Notes: generated by a model from the sequence alone, not told the origin. 64,000 bases of DNA from Mycobacterium sp. 852014-50255_SCH5639931 (GCF_001665605.1 NZ_LZSV01000035.1:1-64000), one strand, 5' to 3'; positions 24,769-33,666 are shown, counted from the stretch's first letter. Numbers and translations: made by a program.

Positions 24769-26877
24769 CTATTCACCGCCGGCCATCTTTACGAGTTCGG
24801 CTGTGGGAACGGCATTTTGGCGATCGGCGATCCAAGCCACGATGGCGTCGACGGCGCTGTCCCGTGGCACACCGTTGATCTGCGTGCGGTCACCGAAGCG
24901 GAAGCTGACGGCATCGGCCTCGACGTCGCGGTCACCGGCCAGCAACATGAACGGGACGCGCTGGTTGGTGTGGTGCACGATCTTCTTGGCCATCCGGTCG
25001 TCGCTGGCATCCACCTCCACCCGCACACCGTGCGATTTGAGCTGCACGGCAATGCTTTCCAGGTAGGGCACGTGTTCGTCGGCGACGGGGATGCCGACCA
25101 CCTGCACGGGCGCCAGCCACGCCGGAAACGCGCCGGCGTAGTGCTCGGTGAGGATGCCGAAGAACCGCTCGATGGACCCGAACAACGCGCGATGGATCAG
25201 CACAGGCCGCTGACGCGAGCCGTCGGCGGCGGTGTATTCGAGTTCGAAGCGTTCCGGCATGTTGAAGTCGAGCTGGATGGTCGACATCTGCCAGCTCCGG
25301 CCCAGCGCGTCCTTGACCTGCACCGAGATTTTCGGGCCGTAAAACGCTGCGCCGCCGGGGTCGGGAATCAGCTCCAGCCCGGAGGCCACGCCGACGTCGC
25401 GCAGGACCTCAGTGGCCTCGTCCCATATCTCGTCAGACCCGGAGTACTTCTCCGGGTCCTTGGTGGACAGCTCGAGATAGAAGTCGTTGAGCCCGTAGTC
25501 GGCCAGCAGATCGAGCACGAAATGCAGCACCGACGCCAGCTCGTCGCGCATCTGCTCGCGCGTGCAGTAGATGTGCGCGTCGTCCTGAGTCATGCCGCGC
25601 ACCCGGGTCAGGCCGTGCACCACGCCGGATTTCTCGTAGCGGTACACGCTGCCGAACTCGAAGAGCCGCAACGGAAGTTCGCGATACGACCGTCCGCGCG
25701 ACCGGTAGATCAGGTGGTGCATCGGGCAGTTCATCGGTTTGAGGTAGTAGTCCTGGCCCGGCTTGCGCACCGTGCCGTCCTCGTTGAACTCAGCGTCGAG
25801 ATGCATCGGCGGGTACATTCCGTCGGCGTACCACTCCAGGTGACCCGACGTGACGTACAGCTGCGCCTTGGTGATGTGCGGCGTGTTGACGAACTCGTAC
25901 CCGGCCTCGATGTGCTTGCGCCGCGAGTACTCCTCCAGCTCCCTGCGCACGACGCCGCCCTTGGGGTGGAAAACCGCGAGCCCGGAACCGATTTCGTCGG
26001 GGAAGCTGAACAGGTCCAGCTCGCTGCCGAGCTTGCGGTGGTCGCGGCGCTGGGCTTCCGCGAGCAGCTCGAGATGGTGGTCGAGCGCCTCCTGGGACTC
26101 CCACGCGGTGCCGTAGATGCGTTGCAGGCTGGCGTTTTTCTGGTCACCCCGCCAATAGGCGGCGGAGCTTCGGGTCAGTTTGAACGCCGGGATGTGCTTG
26201 GTGGTCGGGATGTGCGGCCCGCGGCACAGGTCGCCCCAAACCCTATCCCGGGTGCGGGGATTGAGGTTGTCGTAGGCGGTGAGCTCGTCGCCGCCGACCT
26301 CCATGATGTCGGGGTCGCCGGACTTGTCGTCGACGAGTTCGAGCTTGTACGGCTCGTTGGCCAACTCCGAGCGGGCCTCGTCTTTGGACTCGTAGACGCG
26401 GCGCTCGAACAGCTGTCCCTCTTTGACGATCTGGCGCATCCGTTTTTCCAGCGCCGCCAGGTCCTCGGGGGTGAACGGCTCCGCCACATCGAAGTCGTAA
26501 TAGAAGCCGTCGGTGATGGGCGGCCCGATGCCCAACTTGGCGTGCGGGAACAGACCCTGGACGGCCTGGGCCAGCACGTGCGCGGCCGAATGCCGGATGA
26601 CGCTGCGGCCCTCGTCGGTGTTGGCGGCGATCGGGGCGACCTCGACGTCGGCTTCGGGCACCCAACTCAGGTCGCGCAACTTGCCGTCGGCGTCGCGCAC
26701 CACGACGACCGCGTCCGGGGCACCCCGGCCCGGCAGCCCCGCCTCCCGCACTGCGGCCGCCGCGGTAGTGCCGGCAGGAACCCGGATCGGGGCCTGCGGC
26801 GATCGCGAGCCCGGCTCGCCCGGGCGCTGCGGGTCGCCGCCATCGGCCTGCGGGGTGGGCTGTGCGGCGGCACTCAT
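24769..26877 (-). CDS. thrS: Threonine-tRNA ligase
   Basis: A 702-residue class II aminoacyl-tRNA synthetase that charges tRNA-Thr. N-terminal TGS region, then the editing domain with IRHSAAHVLAQAV, and the class II core with MNCPMHHLIYRSRGRSYRELPLRLFEFGSVYRYEKSG (motif 2 and a zinc Cys), TRVRGMTQDDAHIYC and IHRALFGSIERFFGILTEHYAGAFP (motif 3). ATG at 26875-26877 gives the Pro/Gln-rich MSAAAQPTPQADGG leader; a longer frame through the promoter region was rejected. First gene of the operon thrS, HIT, pgsA1, patA, pimA, Nudix. Confidence 0.95.
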   Translation of the reverse strand: MSAAAQPTPQADGGDPQRPGEPGSRSPQAPIRVPAGTTAAAAVREAGLPGRGAPDAVVVVRDADGKLRDLSWVPEADVEVAPIAANTDEGRSVIRHSAAHVLAQAVQGLFPHAKLGIGPPITDGFYYDFDVAEPFTPEDLAALEKRMRQIVKEGQLFERRVYESKDEARSELANEPYKLELVDDKSGDPDIMEVGGDELTAYDNLNPRTRDRVWGDLCRGPHIPTTKHIPAFKLTRSSAAYWRGDQKNASLQRIYGTAWESQEALDHHLELLAEAQRRDHRKLGSELDLFSFPDEIGSGLAVFHPKGGVVRRELEEYSRRKHIEAGYEFVNTPHITKAQLYVTSGHLEWYADGMYPPMHLDAEFNEDGTVRKPGQDYYLKPMNCPMHHLIYRSRGRSYRELPLRLFEFGSVYRYEKSGVVHGLTRVRGMTQDDAHIYCTREQMRDELASVLHFVLDLLADYGLNDFYLELSTKDPEKYSGSDEIWDEATEVLRDVGVASGLELIPDPGGAAFYGPKISVQVKDALGRSWQMSTIQLDFNMPERFELEYTAADGSRQRPVLIHRALFGSIERFFGILTEHYAGAFPAWLAPVQVVGIPVADEHVPYLESIAVQLKSHGVRVEVDASDDRMAKKIVHHTNQRVPFMLLAGDRDVEADAVSFRFGDRTQINGVPRDSAVDAIVAWIADRQNAVPTAELVKMAGGE

Positions 26878-27007
26878 CGGGTCAATTCTCCAGGCTTGGA
26901 CATGTCGGAACGATCGCGACCATGCTATCCGTGTGGCCGACCACCACCCCACACCGCCGGGCCAACACTGATTGACCCCTCGGTCGAAGTGCGCCTACCG
27001 TGCCAGC

Positions 27008-28588
27008 GTGGTTACCACCATCGAACGGTTGGCGGGGTGGGCCGCTGAACTGCGTCTCGACGATGTCCCCGACGCGGTGGTCGACCTGTGCCGCACCCAA
27101 CGCCGATCCGTGTTCGCGGCCACGGCCGCATCGGCCCGCGACGTCGCGTCACGGCGCGTGCTCGCCGGTGTCGAAAGCTGGGCCGGCGATGGCCCCGCAG
27201 TGGTGCCGGGATTACACCGTTCCGTTGCCGTCGACGACGCCCTCTACGCCGTGGCCGCGTTGTCGATCGCGCTCGACTTCGACGACTACATGTGCTTCGC
27301 TCACGCCGGCCACTCCGCCGTATGGGTACCGGTACTCTTCGCCGCCGAGACCGGCGCCTCGGCGGCCGAGCAACTAACCGCCCAGGTGGCGGCCAACGAG
27401 CTCGAGGCCCGCCTGGGCGGCGCCTGCCTGCTCGGGCCGCTCAATGGTCAGTTGTGGTCGTTCGTGCATGCCGCCGGAGCGGCCGTCGGCGCCGGGCGGC
27501 TGCTTGGACTCGATGCGGGCCGGCTGGCGCATGCCCTGGCCCTTGCTCTCTACCAGGCTCCGCGCGCCACCGTGCCGGGGTTCATGGCCCCCGATTCGAA
27601 GCTGCTGACGGCAGCGGAACCGACCCTGGCCGGTGTCCGGGCCGCCCGTCTGGCCGCCAACGGCGTCACCGGCCCCCTGGATGCCCTTGACCACCCGCAA
27701 GGCTTCTTCGATGCGTTCTCCTACGCGCCGCTGCCCGCACTTCTGGGTGGGCTCGGCACCGGTTGGGCGACACGGACTCTGAGCGTCAAGCGGTATCCGG
27801 GCTGCGCTTATGTCGACACGACCGTCGACGCGCTGCACGAACTCGGGCCTCCGCCACCCGACGAGGTCGCGTCGGTGGTCGTCGATGCGGGCGTGCTGAC
27901 GTGCGGGATGGATGCCATGTCGCACGGGTACACGGCCGAGCGCGTGCCCACACCGGTGACTATCAACTTCTCGATCCCGTGGACCGTTGCCGCCACGCTT
28001 GTTGCCGGCCGGCTCACGCCGGACGAAGTCAACGAGGAATGGCTGGCCGGCCACCACCGCGAACTCGCCGAGGTCGCCGCCCGGGTGTCGTTGCGGCACG
28101 ACTGGTCGCTCACCTTGCGGACGGCCGAAGCGATGGCACCGCTCCTTCCGGTTCGCACTATGACAGTCGGCACGCCAACCCGCCGGCTGCTCGGCGCCGT
28201 CCGGCGAACTCGCAGGGAACACAAGGGCGTTCGCTTCGCCCTCGGCGACGGCATCGCTCTGCTCCGCGCCCTGCGAGATGGCCGAGTCGGCGCGGCCGGA
28301 CGAGCGGCGACAGGACAGTTGTGGGCGCCGGCAGCGCTTGACGCGTTCACCATGACTTTCCCGGCCCGGGTGCGGGTGAGGTTGCGCGACGGCCAGGAGT
28401 TAGCGGCCGAATGCGGTGTTCCCCACGGCGGAGCCGGCAATGTGAAAACCAGTCCCGACGCCGTCAGCCGCGAAAAGCTTTTGGGGAGTGGACCTGCGGT
28501 GTGGGGCCAAGAGCGGTGTGACGACATCTTCGAGGCGATTGACGCCGACGCCGACGACCTGTGGCGCCTGCTGGGCCGTCAGGGCTGA
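27008..28588 (+). CDS. MmgE/PrpD family protein
   Basis: A 526-residue protein of the MmgE/PrpD superfamily (2-methylcitrate dehydratase, cis-aconitate decarboxylase and relatives). Family features include ALDFDDYMCFAHAGHSAVWVPVLFAAE, where the DDY and AGH residues line the active site, AANELEARLGG, and LSVKRYPGCAYVDTTVDAL. The GTG start is a guess: no clear ribosome site precedes it and the frame is open 12 codons further. Substrate unknown. It is not in the corresponding place in M. tuberculosis, where thrS is followed by a PE_PGRS gene. It overlaps the convergent thioesterase gene by 10 bp. Confidence 0.82.
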   Translation: MVTTIERLAGWAAELRLDDVPDAVVDLCRTQRRSVFAATAASARDVASRRVLAGVESWAGDGPAVVPGLHRSVAVDDALYAVAALSIALDFDDYMCFAHAGHSAVWVPVLFAAETGASAAEQLTAQVAANELEARLGGACLLGPLNGQLWSFVHAAGAAVGAGRLLGLDAGRLAHALALALYQAPRATVPGFMAPDSKLLTAAEPTLAGVRAARLAANGVTGPLDALDHPQGFFDAFSYAPLPALLGGLGTGWATRTLSVKRYPGCAYVDTTVDALHELGPPPPDEVASVVVDAGVLTCGMDAMSHGYTAERVPTPVTINFSIPWTVAATLVAGRLTPDEVNEEWLAGHHRELAEVAARVSLRHDWSLTLRTAEAMAPLLPVRTMTVGTPTRRLLGAVRRTRREHKGVRFALGDGIALLRALRDGRVGAAGRAATGQLWAPAALDAFTMTFPARVRVRLRDGQELAAECGVPHGGAGNVKTSPDAVSREKLLGSGPAVWGQERCDDIFEAIDADADDLWRLLGRQG

Positions 28589-29205
28589 CCCGGCTTGAGC
28601 CGCACGAACAGAGCGTCGGCTTCGGTCAGCAGCGTGTCGCCGTCGGCCAACCGGCCGGAGACGAAGATCTTGCGCCCGTCCACCCGGTCGATGCCGGCGT
28701 CGAACTGCAATTCCTTCTCGATCGGCACGATGTGGCGGTAGTCGATCTTCAGGTAGGCCGTGCGCTGGTAGGGACCCCCGGTGAGCACCGAGGACGTCAA
28801 CCCGAGCACGCTGTCGAACAGCATGCCCAGGCAGCCGCCATGCACGGCGCCGTTGCGGCCCAGGTGAAACCGGGCGAACCGGGCCGACCCCTGGATGCGG
28901 CCGTCCTCGGTCTTGCGGGCCTTCATGGGCACGGACAGGATGTTGCCGCGCATCGGCAGGTCCATGCGGCGCCCCGACGGGGACGCCCACTCGTCGGCGT
29001 CGAACGGAGTCAGCAGGGTCGACACCTTGTCCAGCAGGTTGGCGGCCTCGGTGATCACCGCGTCGGGCGCGTCGACGGCGCGGGCATGGTCCTGCAGGGT
29101 GCGCACGGCATCGATGAACCTGCCGTAGTCGGGCCCGCCCTTGGTCGTCGGCTCCGGCGGGTTGAACCCGCCGCCGCGGTGCTGCTGATGTTCCGCCACC
29201 AGCAC
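28579..29205 (-). CDS. Hotdog-fold thioesterase (PaaI/4HBT-like)
   Basis: A 208-residue protein whose C-terminal 120 residues are a hotdog domain: RFHLGRNGAVHGGCLGMLFDSVLGL is the usual active-site helix (Asn, His-Gly-Gly, Asp) and RTAYLKIDYRHIVPIEKELQFDAGIDRVDGRKIFVSGRLADG the sheet. It likely hydrolyses an acyl-CoA. It lies 30 bp after the aldo/keto reductase gene on the same strand. The GTG start is uncertain; a second GTG lies two codons in. Confidence 0.83.
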   Translation of the reverse strand: MLVAEHQQHRGGGFNPPEPTTKGGPDYGRFIDAVRTLQDHARAVDAPDAVITEAANLLDKVSTLLTPFDADEWASPSGRRMDLPMRGNILSVPMKARKTEDGRIQGSARFARFHLGRNGAVHGGCLGMLFDSVLGLTSSVLTGGPYQRTAYLKIDYRHIVPIEKELQFDAGIDRVDGRKIFVSGRLADGDTLLTEADALFVRLKPGQP

Positions 29206-29235
29206 ACCGTATTGCGCGGGAAAGGCGCGGCGCGG

Positions 29236-30120
29236 TCAGACCGTCTGTTGAGCCCCGGCCGCCGAGAGGGTTTCGAACTCGTCGTCGGTCAGTGTGATCT
29301 CGGCGGCGGCCACGTTTTCCTCCAGGTGCGCCACCTTCGAAGTGCCCGGAATCGGCAGCATCACCGGCGACCGTTTCAGCAACCAGGCCAGCGCCAGTTG
29401 CGACGGGCTCGCGTGGTGCTCGCCGGCGATGCGCTGCAGCGGGCCGTCGGGGGCGGCCAGCGGCCCGGCGGCCAGCGGGAACCACGGGATGAAGCCGATG
29501 CCCTGCCTGGTCGCGGCGTCCAGCAGCGGTTCGGCGCCGCGGGCGGCCAGGTTGTACATGTTCTGCACCGACACGATCTCGGTGGTTCGCTGGGCCTCCG
29601 TGAGTTGGTCGACGTTGATCTCGGACAGGCCGATGTGGCGGATCTTGCCCTCGTTCTTCAGCGTCAGCAGCTCGCCCACCTGGTCGGCCAGCGGGAAGTC
29701 GCGGTCGATGCGGTGCAGCTGGAACAGGTCGATGGTGTCGACGCCCAGGCGCCGCAGGCTCATCTCGCATTCCTGGCGCAGATAGCTCGGGTTGCCCAGC
29801 GGGATCCAGACGTCCGGTCCGGTGCGCAGCAGCCCCGCCTTGGTCGCGATCACCAGGCCCTCGTAGGGATGCAGCGCCTCCCGAATGATGTCCTCGGATA
29901 TGTAGGGGCCGTAGGAGTCCGCGGTGTCGATGAAGTTCACGCCGAGCTCGACGGCGCGGCGCAACACGCGGACGCATTCGTCGCGGTCGGACGGCGGGCC
30001 CCAGACACCCTTGCCGGTCAGGCGCATGGCGCCGAACCCGAGCCGGTTTATGGTCAGGTCGCCGCCGAGGGTGAAGGTTCCGGACGCTTCTGCAACAGTT
30101 TTCGAGTTTTGTGCGGTCAC
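29236..30120 (-). CDS. Aldo/keto reductase
   Basis: A 294-residue NADPH-dependent oxidoreductase. The AKR catalytic tetrad is visible: Asp and Tyr in FIDTADSYGPY, Lys in VIATKAGLLR and His in LFQLHRIDRD. The C-terminal region has PGTSKVAHLEENVAAAEITLT, the cofactor 2'-phosphate-binding segment. Start GTG at 30118-30120 is chosen because the frame upstream runs towards the divergent DUF1990 gene only 57 bp away. Substrate unknown; it precedes the thioesterase gene in a likely two-gene operon. Confidence 0.87.
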   Translation of the reverse strand: MTAQNSKTVAEASGTFTLGGDLTINRLGFGAMRLTGKGVWGPPSDRDECVRVLRRAVELGVNFIDTADSYGPYISEDIIREALHPYEGLVIATKAGLLRTGPDVWIPLGNPSYLRQECEMSLRRLGVDTIDLFQLHRIDRDFPLADQVGELLTLKNEGKIRHIGLSEINVDQLTEAQRTTEIVSVQNMYNLAARGAEPLLDAATRQGIGFIPWFPLAAGPLAAPDGPLQRIAGEHHASPSQLALAWLLKRSPVMLPIPGTSKVAHLEENVAAAEITLTDDEFETLSAAGAQQTV

Positions 30121-30177
30121 TTTTACGACCGTACGCCGGAAATGTCGCCGCGCATCTCGGCGTGGCAAGCTGAGCGG

Positions 30178-30678
30178 GTGGACTTAGCAGCGCTCGAGGA
30201 ACTCCCGCTGACCTATCCCGAGGTGGGGGCGACCGCATCCGGCAACTTGCCCGCGGGATACGGCCACCTGCACACGGAGAGTCAGATCGGCACCGGTCAG
30301 CAGCGCTTCGAGCGGGCCGCCGACGCCGTCATGCGCTGGGGCATGCAACACGGGGCCGGGCTGCGGGTGCGGGCCAGCTCCGACATCGCGGAGGTCGGCA
30401 CAGTTGTGGTGGTGCGCATGGGTTTTCTGCCCGCGCCATGCCGCGTGGTGTACGTCGTCGACGAGCCCGACATCCGTGGATTCGCCTACGGCACGTTGCC
30501 GGGACATCCGGAGTCCGGCGAGGAGCGCTTCGTCGTCCGGCGCGACCCCGTCACCTCCGCGGTGTTCGCGGAGGTGACGGCGTTCTCGCGGCCCGCGACC
30601 TGGTGGAGTAAAGCCGCGGGGCCAGTGGTGTCGGTGGCCCAGCGCGTCATCGCCAAACGCTATCTGCGCGGGGTTTGA
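30178..30678 (+). CDS. DUF1990 (UPF0548) family protein
   Basis: A 166-residue protein from the GTG at 30178. It has the DUF1990 pattern: LTYPEVGATASGNLPAGYGHLHTESQIGTGQQRFERAADAVMRWGMQHGAGLRV, FLPAPCRVVYVVDEPDIRGFAYGTLPGHPESGEERFVV, and SRPATWWSKAAGPVVSVAQRVIAKRYL. The fold is thought to be START-like; the function is unknown. A much longer open frame upstream is antisense to the reductase and thioesterase genes and is not coding. Confidence 0.88.
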   Translation: MDLAALEELPLTYPEVGATASGNLPAGYGHLHTESQIGTGQQRFERAADAVMRWGMQHGAGLRVRASSDIAEVGTVVVVRMGFLPAPCRVVYVVDEPDIRGFAYGTLPGHPESGEERFVVRRDPVTSAVFAEVTAFSRPATWWSKAAGPVVSVAQRVIAKRYLRGV

Positions 30679-30687
30679 GCCGGCCGG

Positions 30688-31125
30688 TTACCGGCGCCCG
30701 ATGCTGCCGGTGTGCACGCCCTGCGCCAGCCGGGCGAGTGCGATGGCGCCGACCAGCAGACCGAAGTCGCGCAGCGCCACGTCGTAGAAGCCCGGCCCGG
30801 TGACGAGGTCGACGATGATCCCGGCCAGCCACGCCGCGACCACCCATGCGCCGAATCGCGGCACAACGGCGACCAGCACGCCGGCCACGATCTCGATGAC
30901 GCCCACCAGATACATGCATTGATCGGCGGTCCCGGGCACCAGGTCGTTGATCCAGCCGGCCAGGTACATGCTCCAGTGATGCGGATGGGTCAGCACGTTG
31001 AAGAACTTGTCCAGCCCGAAGACTATGGGCGCGATGGTGAAAACGGTGCGCAGGGCGTAGTACGCCGACAGCGCCGGGTCCTTCAATTGGGCGGTGAGCG
31101 GTGGGGTGGCGTTGGTGGTGCTCAT
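30688..31125 (-). CDS. DoxX-like membrane protein (Rv2617c homologue)
   Basis: A 145-residue protein with four membrane helices of the DoxX type: ALRTVFTIAPIVFGLDKFFNVLTHPHHW, QCMYLVGVIEIVAGVLVAVVPRFG, VVAAWLAGIIVDLVTG and DFGLLVGAIALARLAQG. DoxX proteins take part in membrane thiol and redox homeostasis in mycobacteria, though this subgroup is not characterised. AGGAGG precedes the ATG. It is divergent from a cysteine-bearing winged-helix regulator across 78 bp that hold three copies of one operator-like motif. Confidence 0.85.
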   Translation of the reverse strand: MSTTNATPPLTAQLKDPALSAYYALRTVFTIAPIVFGLDKFFNVLTHPHHWSMYLAGWINDLVPGTADQCMYLVGVIEIVAGVLVAVVPRFGAWVVAAWLAGIIVDLVTGPGFYDVALRDFGLLVGAIALARLAQGVHTGSIGRR

Positions 31126-31135
31126 GGATTCCTCC

Positions 31136-31203
31136 TTCTAACAGATAATAGTTTGAACGTTAGAACCTGTAGACTGTAGCGTCAAGAGTTTTATCCGTTA
31201 GAA
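31136..31203. promoter_or_regulatory. Triple TTCTAAC/GTTAGAA motif in the DoxX-regulator divergent promoter
   Basis: TTCTAAC at 31136-31142 faces GTTAGAA at 31159-31165 as a perfect inverted repeat (16-base spacer), and a third GTTAGAA at 31197-31203 abuts the regulator ATG. No Shine-Dalgarno sequence is visible before that ATG, so the regulator mRNA may be leaderless and the third site could block its own transcription start. Confidence 0.6.
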
Positions 31204-31911
31204 ATGGCTGTTGACTTGGACGACGACTCCCTGGAACGCGACGCCGCCGGCATCGGGACGCTCGCCGACCCGGTGCGCCGCGAGCTCTACCGGTTCGTGT
31301 GCGCCCAGCCGGCGCCGGTGAGCCGCGACCAGGCGGCCGACGCGGTTGGGATTGCGAACCACCAGGCCAAGTTTCACTTGGATCGGTTGACCGCCGAGGG
31401 CCTGCTGGAAAGTGACTACGCGCGAGTGACCGGCCGATCCGGGCCGGGCGCGGGGCGGACGTCCAAGCTCTATCGCCGGGCGGGCCGCGACATCGCGGTC
31501 AGCCTCCCCCAGCGCGAGTACGAATTGGCGGGACGCTTGATGGCGAAAGCAATTGCCGAGTCCTCCTCCACGGGTGCGCCCGTTGTCGAGCTCCTCAACG
31601 GGGTCGCGCATGACTACGGGCAGACCATCGCCGCCACGTCGCGCCGGCCCACCAGCCCGGCCGCCGGACTCAAGTTCGCCGTCAAGGTCTTGAGCCGATA
31701 CGGCTACGAACCCCGCGCCGTCGGCCGCAGGATCGAACTCGCCAATTGCCCGTTCCACGCGCTCGCGCAGGAGCAGACCGAACTGGCCTGCAATATGAAC
31801 CACGCGCTCATCACCGGCGTCGCCGATGCCCTCGCGCCGCACGGTCCCGACGCCCAGCTGTGCCCGGGGCCCGACCGCTGTTGTGTCGTGCTCACCCCCG
31901 GCGACCGCTAG
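31204..31911 (+). CDS. Winged-helix regulator with C-terminal cysteines (Rv2618 homologue)
   Basis: A 235-residue ArsR/COG2345-like regulator. The N-terminal domain holds ADPVRRELYRFVCAQPAPVSRDQAADAVGIANHQAKFHLDRLTAEGLL followed by a wing with GRSGPGAGRTSKLYRR. The C-terminal part has NCPFHALAQEQTELACNMNH and later LCPGPDRCC: spacing C-x13-C-x23-C-x5-CC. SufR-type relatives use such cysteines for an Fe-S cluster, so redox or metal sensing is likely here. It is divergent from the DoxX gene and the shared intergenic motif suggests autoregulation. Confidence 0.85.
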   Translation: MAVDLDDDSLERDAAGIGTLADPVRRELYRFVCAQPAPVSRDQAADAVGIANHQAKFHLDRLTAEGLLESDYARVTGRSGPGAGRTSKLYRRAGRDIAVSLPQREYELAGRLMAKAIAESSSTGAPVVELLNGVAHDYGQTIAATSRRPTSPAAGLKFAVKVLSRYGYEPRAVGRRIELANCPFHALAQEQTELACNMNHALITGVADALAPHGPDAQLCPGPDRCCVVLTPGDR

Positions 31912-31918
31912 GCGGACG

Positions 31919-32860
31919 CTAGGAGCCCCAGGTGCTCAGCAAACGCTGTGCGCCCGAACATATTTCGTCGATCACCTCGGCCACCGACGCATCGTCGCGG
32001 ATCATCCCGACGCCCTGACCGGCGTCCACGGGCGCGACCCGGCGGTCGTCGGCGGCGATGGAGGCCGCGAGGTCGTCGCAGGCCTGCGGATTGAGCGTGT
32101 CCTCTTTACCCGTCCAGCGCTCGACGAAGTCGTTGGTCAGCACCCGGGACGGGAATCGCGCGGGCCACGGCCGGGCCTGGGCGACGTCGAAGGCCCGGGT
32201 GACCGCTGTGTCGGTGGCCCGGGCCGCGATCAGCGCGCGGCGGCTGCCGTCGCCGGAGAGCGCCTCCGGACACGCGGCCAGGCGGGTGCCCACCCATGCC
32301 CCGCTCGCACCGGCGGCCAGCACGGCGGCCAGGCTGCGCGCCGAAGCGACGCCGCCGCCCGCGAGGACCGGCACCGAGACGGCGTCCAGCACGGTGTCGA
32401 GCAAGGGCAGCGTCGCGAGCTTCGTCTCACCGTGACCGCCACCCTCGGACCCCCGGGCGACCAGAATGTCGACGCCGGCGTCGGACGCCTGACGCGCCCC
32501 CACACTGTCGTATACCTGTGTGGCGGTGGGGATCCCGGCGTCGTGCGCCTTGGCGACCCAGGACCAGTCGGTTCCGAAACTGACCGACAGCAGAGCCGGC
32601 CGCGCGGCCAGGGCATCCTCGAGCAGCCCCGCCTCGGTGCGCATCACCCAATCGACCAGGCCGATGCCGAACGATCCCCGCACGTGCTGCAGCTGGGTTT
32701 GCAGCAGTTCCCTGGTGGCGACGCTGCCCATGCCGACCATGCCCAGGCCGCCGGCCGCGGTCACCGCCGCTGCCAGCCGACCCCCGGCAACGCCGCCCAT
32801 GGGCGCGTTGACGATCGGCACCCGCAGCCCGAACTCCCTTGACCAGGGCGTGGAAAGCAT
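31919..32860 (-). CDS. Nitronate monooxygenase family FMN enzyme
   Basis: A 313-residue TIM-barrel flavoenzyme of the 2-nitropropane dioxygenase/nitronate monooxygenase family. VPIVNAPMGGVAGGRLAAAVTAAGGLGMVG is the FMN-binding start, and VDILVARGSEGGGHG and VPVLAGGGVASARSLAAVLAAGASGAWVGTRL give the phosphate-binding loops and active-site His. Substrate not predictable; many homologues act on nitroalkanes or as enoyl reductase-like enzymes. It is the last of five tightly spaced minus-strand genes beginning with the ferredoxin. Confidence 0.87.
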   Translation of the reverse strand: MLSTPWSREFGLRVPIVNAPMGGVAGGRLAAAVTAAGGLGMVGMGSVATRELLQTQLQHVRGSFGIGLVDWVMRTEAGLLEDALAARPALLSVSFGTDWSWVAKAHDAGIPTATQVYDSVGARQASDAGVDILVARGSEGGGHGETKLATLPLLDTVLDAVSVPVLAGGGVASARSLAAVLAAGASGAWVGTRLAACPEALSGDGSRRALIAARATDTAVTRAFDVAQARPWPARFPSRVLTNDFVERWTGKEDTLNPQACDDLAASIAADDRRVAPVDAGQGVGMIRDDASVAEVIDEICSGAQRLLSTWGS

Positions 32861-32864
32861 CCGG

Positions 32865-33209
32865 CTAGTGAACCGACGGAATGGTCTTCAGCACGGTCAG
32901 CATGACCACCGAATCCTCGACCGCAAGCAGGGCGTGCCGTTCCGTCGGGATCGCTACATAGTCGCCGGTTCTACCCTCCCAGGCGTCACCGCCGGCGGTC
33001 AGGCGCACGTGGCCCTGCAGCACCTGCAGCGTTGCCTCCGCGGGGCCGTCGTGTTCGGAAAGCTCATGGCCGCCAAGCAAAGCCAGCACGGTCTGCCGAA
33101 GTTCGTGGCTGTGGCCACCGTGGATGGTGTGGGCGGCCCGCCCGCTGTGCGATTCCTTGGCCTCGGCCAGCTTTTCGGACGCGAGGCTGGTCAACGAGAT
33201 CGATTCCAT
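32865..33209 (-). CDS. Small cupin-domain protein (Rv2619c homologue)
   Basis: A 114-residue single-cupin protein. HDGPAEATLQVLQGHVRLTAGGDAWEGRTGDYVAIPTERHALLAVEDSVVMLTV carries the second half of the cupin barrel with the conserved Gly, Pro and His; the first-half metal site is degenerate (LLGGHELSEHDG). Possible roles are metal binding or small-ligand sensing. It is 4 bp upstream of the nitronate monooxygenase gene and 31 bp after a small membrane protein gene. Confidence 0.83.
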   Translation of the reverse strand: MESISLTSLASEKLAEAKESHSGRAAHTIHGGHSHELRQTVLALLGGHELSEHDGPAEATLQVLQGHVRLTAGGDAWEGRTGDYVAIPTERHALLAVEDSVVMLTVLKTIPSVH

Positions 33210-33240
33210 AGCTGAGTCCTTTGCGGTTGAACGGACACGA

Positions 33241-33666
33241 TCAGGCCGTCAGTAGCAGTATCCCCGCCACGACCAACGCGATTACCTTGACCACCTCGAA
33301 GCCGACGTACACGTAGTGGGCTCGGGAGCGCGGACCGTCCGACCCGGCGAGCACTCTGTCCGAGCGGCGGGTCAGTCGGGGTCGCACCGCGATCAACTGC
33401 ACGGCCAGCGCGCCGGCCGCGACGAAAATCGAGACGGTGACGCCCATCGTCGTCGGGCCCCCGGCCACGATCGCCACGAGCACCAGGGCGAAGCAGACCT
33501 CGACGGTGTTGAGGCCCCTGAACACCAGCCGCCCGATGCCGAGCCCGATCTGCAACGTCACGTTGGGCGCGCGGAATTTCAGCGGAGCTTCCAGGAACGA
33601 GATCGCCAGCACCATGCCGAGCCACACGAAGGTGACCGCAACCGCGATCGCCGGCCCGGTGCTCAT
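33241..33666 (-). CDS. Small four-helix membrane protein (Rv2620c homologue)
   Basis: A 141-residue membrane protein, the same length as Rv2620c. Helices: AIAVAVTFVWLGMVLAISFLEAPLKF, FRGLNTVEVCFALVLVAIVAGG, VSIFVAAGALAVQLIAVRP and VGFEVVKVIALVVAGILLL. FLEAPLKFRAP in helix one is a conserved family feature. Its ATG overlaps the stop of the regulator gene (ATGA), so the two are translationally coupled. Function unknown; longer in-frame starts run through the regulator. Confidence 0.83.
   Translation of the reverse strand: MSTGPAIAVAVTFVWLGMVLAISFLEAPLKFRAPNVTLQIGLGIGRLVFRGLNTVEVCFALVLVAIVAGGPTTMGVTVSIFVAAGALAVQLIAVRPRLTRRSDRVLAGSDGPRSRAHYVYVGFEVVKVIALVVAGILLLTA

Noticed and set aside
24325..27048. 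Plus-strand frame of 907 codons
   Set aside because: Antisense to thrS and the HIT gene; a codon-bias shadow with low-complexity His/Arg/Gln-rich product.
28561..30177. Long plus-strand frame leading into the DUF1990 gene
   Set aside because: Only the last 166 codons show a protein family; the upstream part is antisense to the thioesterase and reductase genes.
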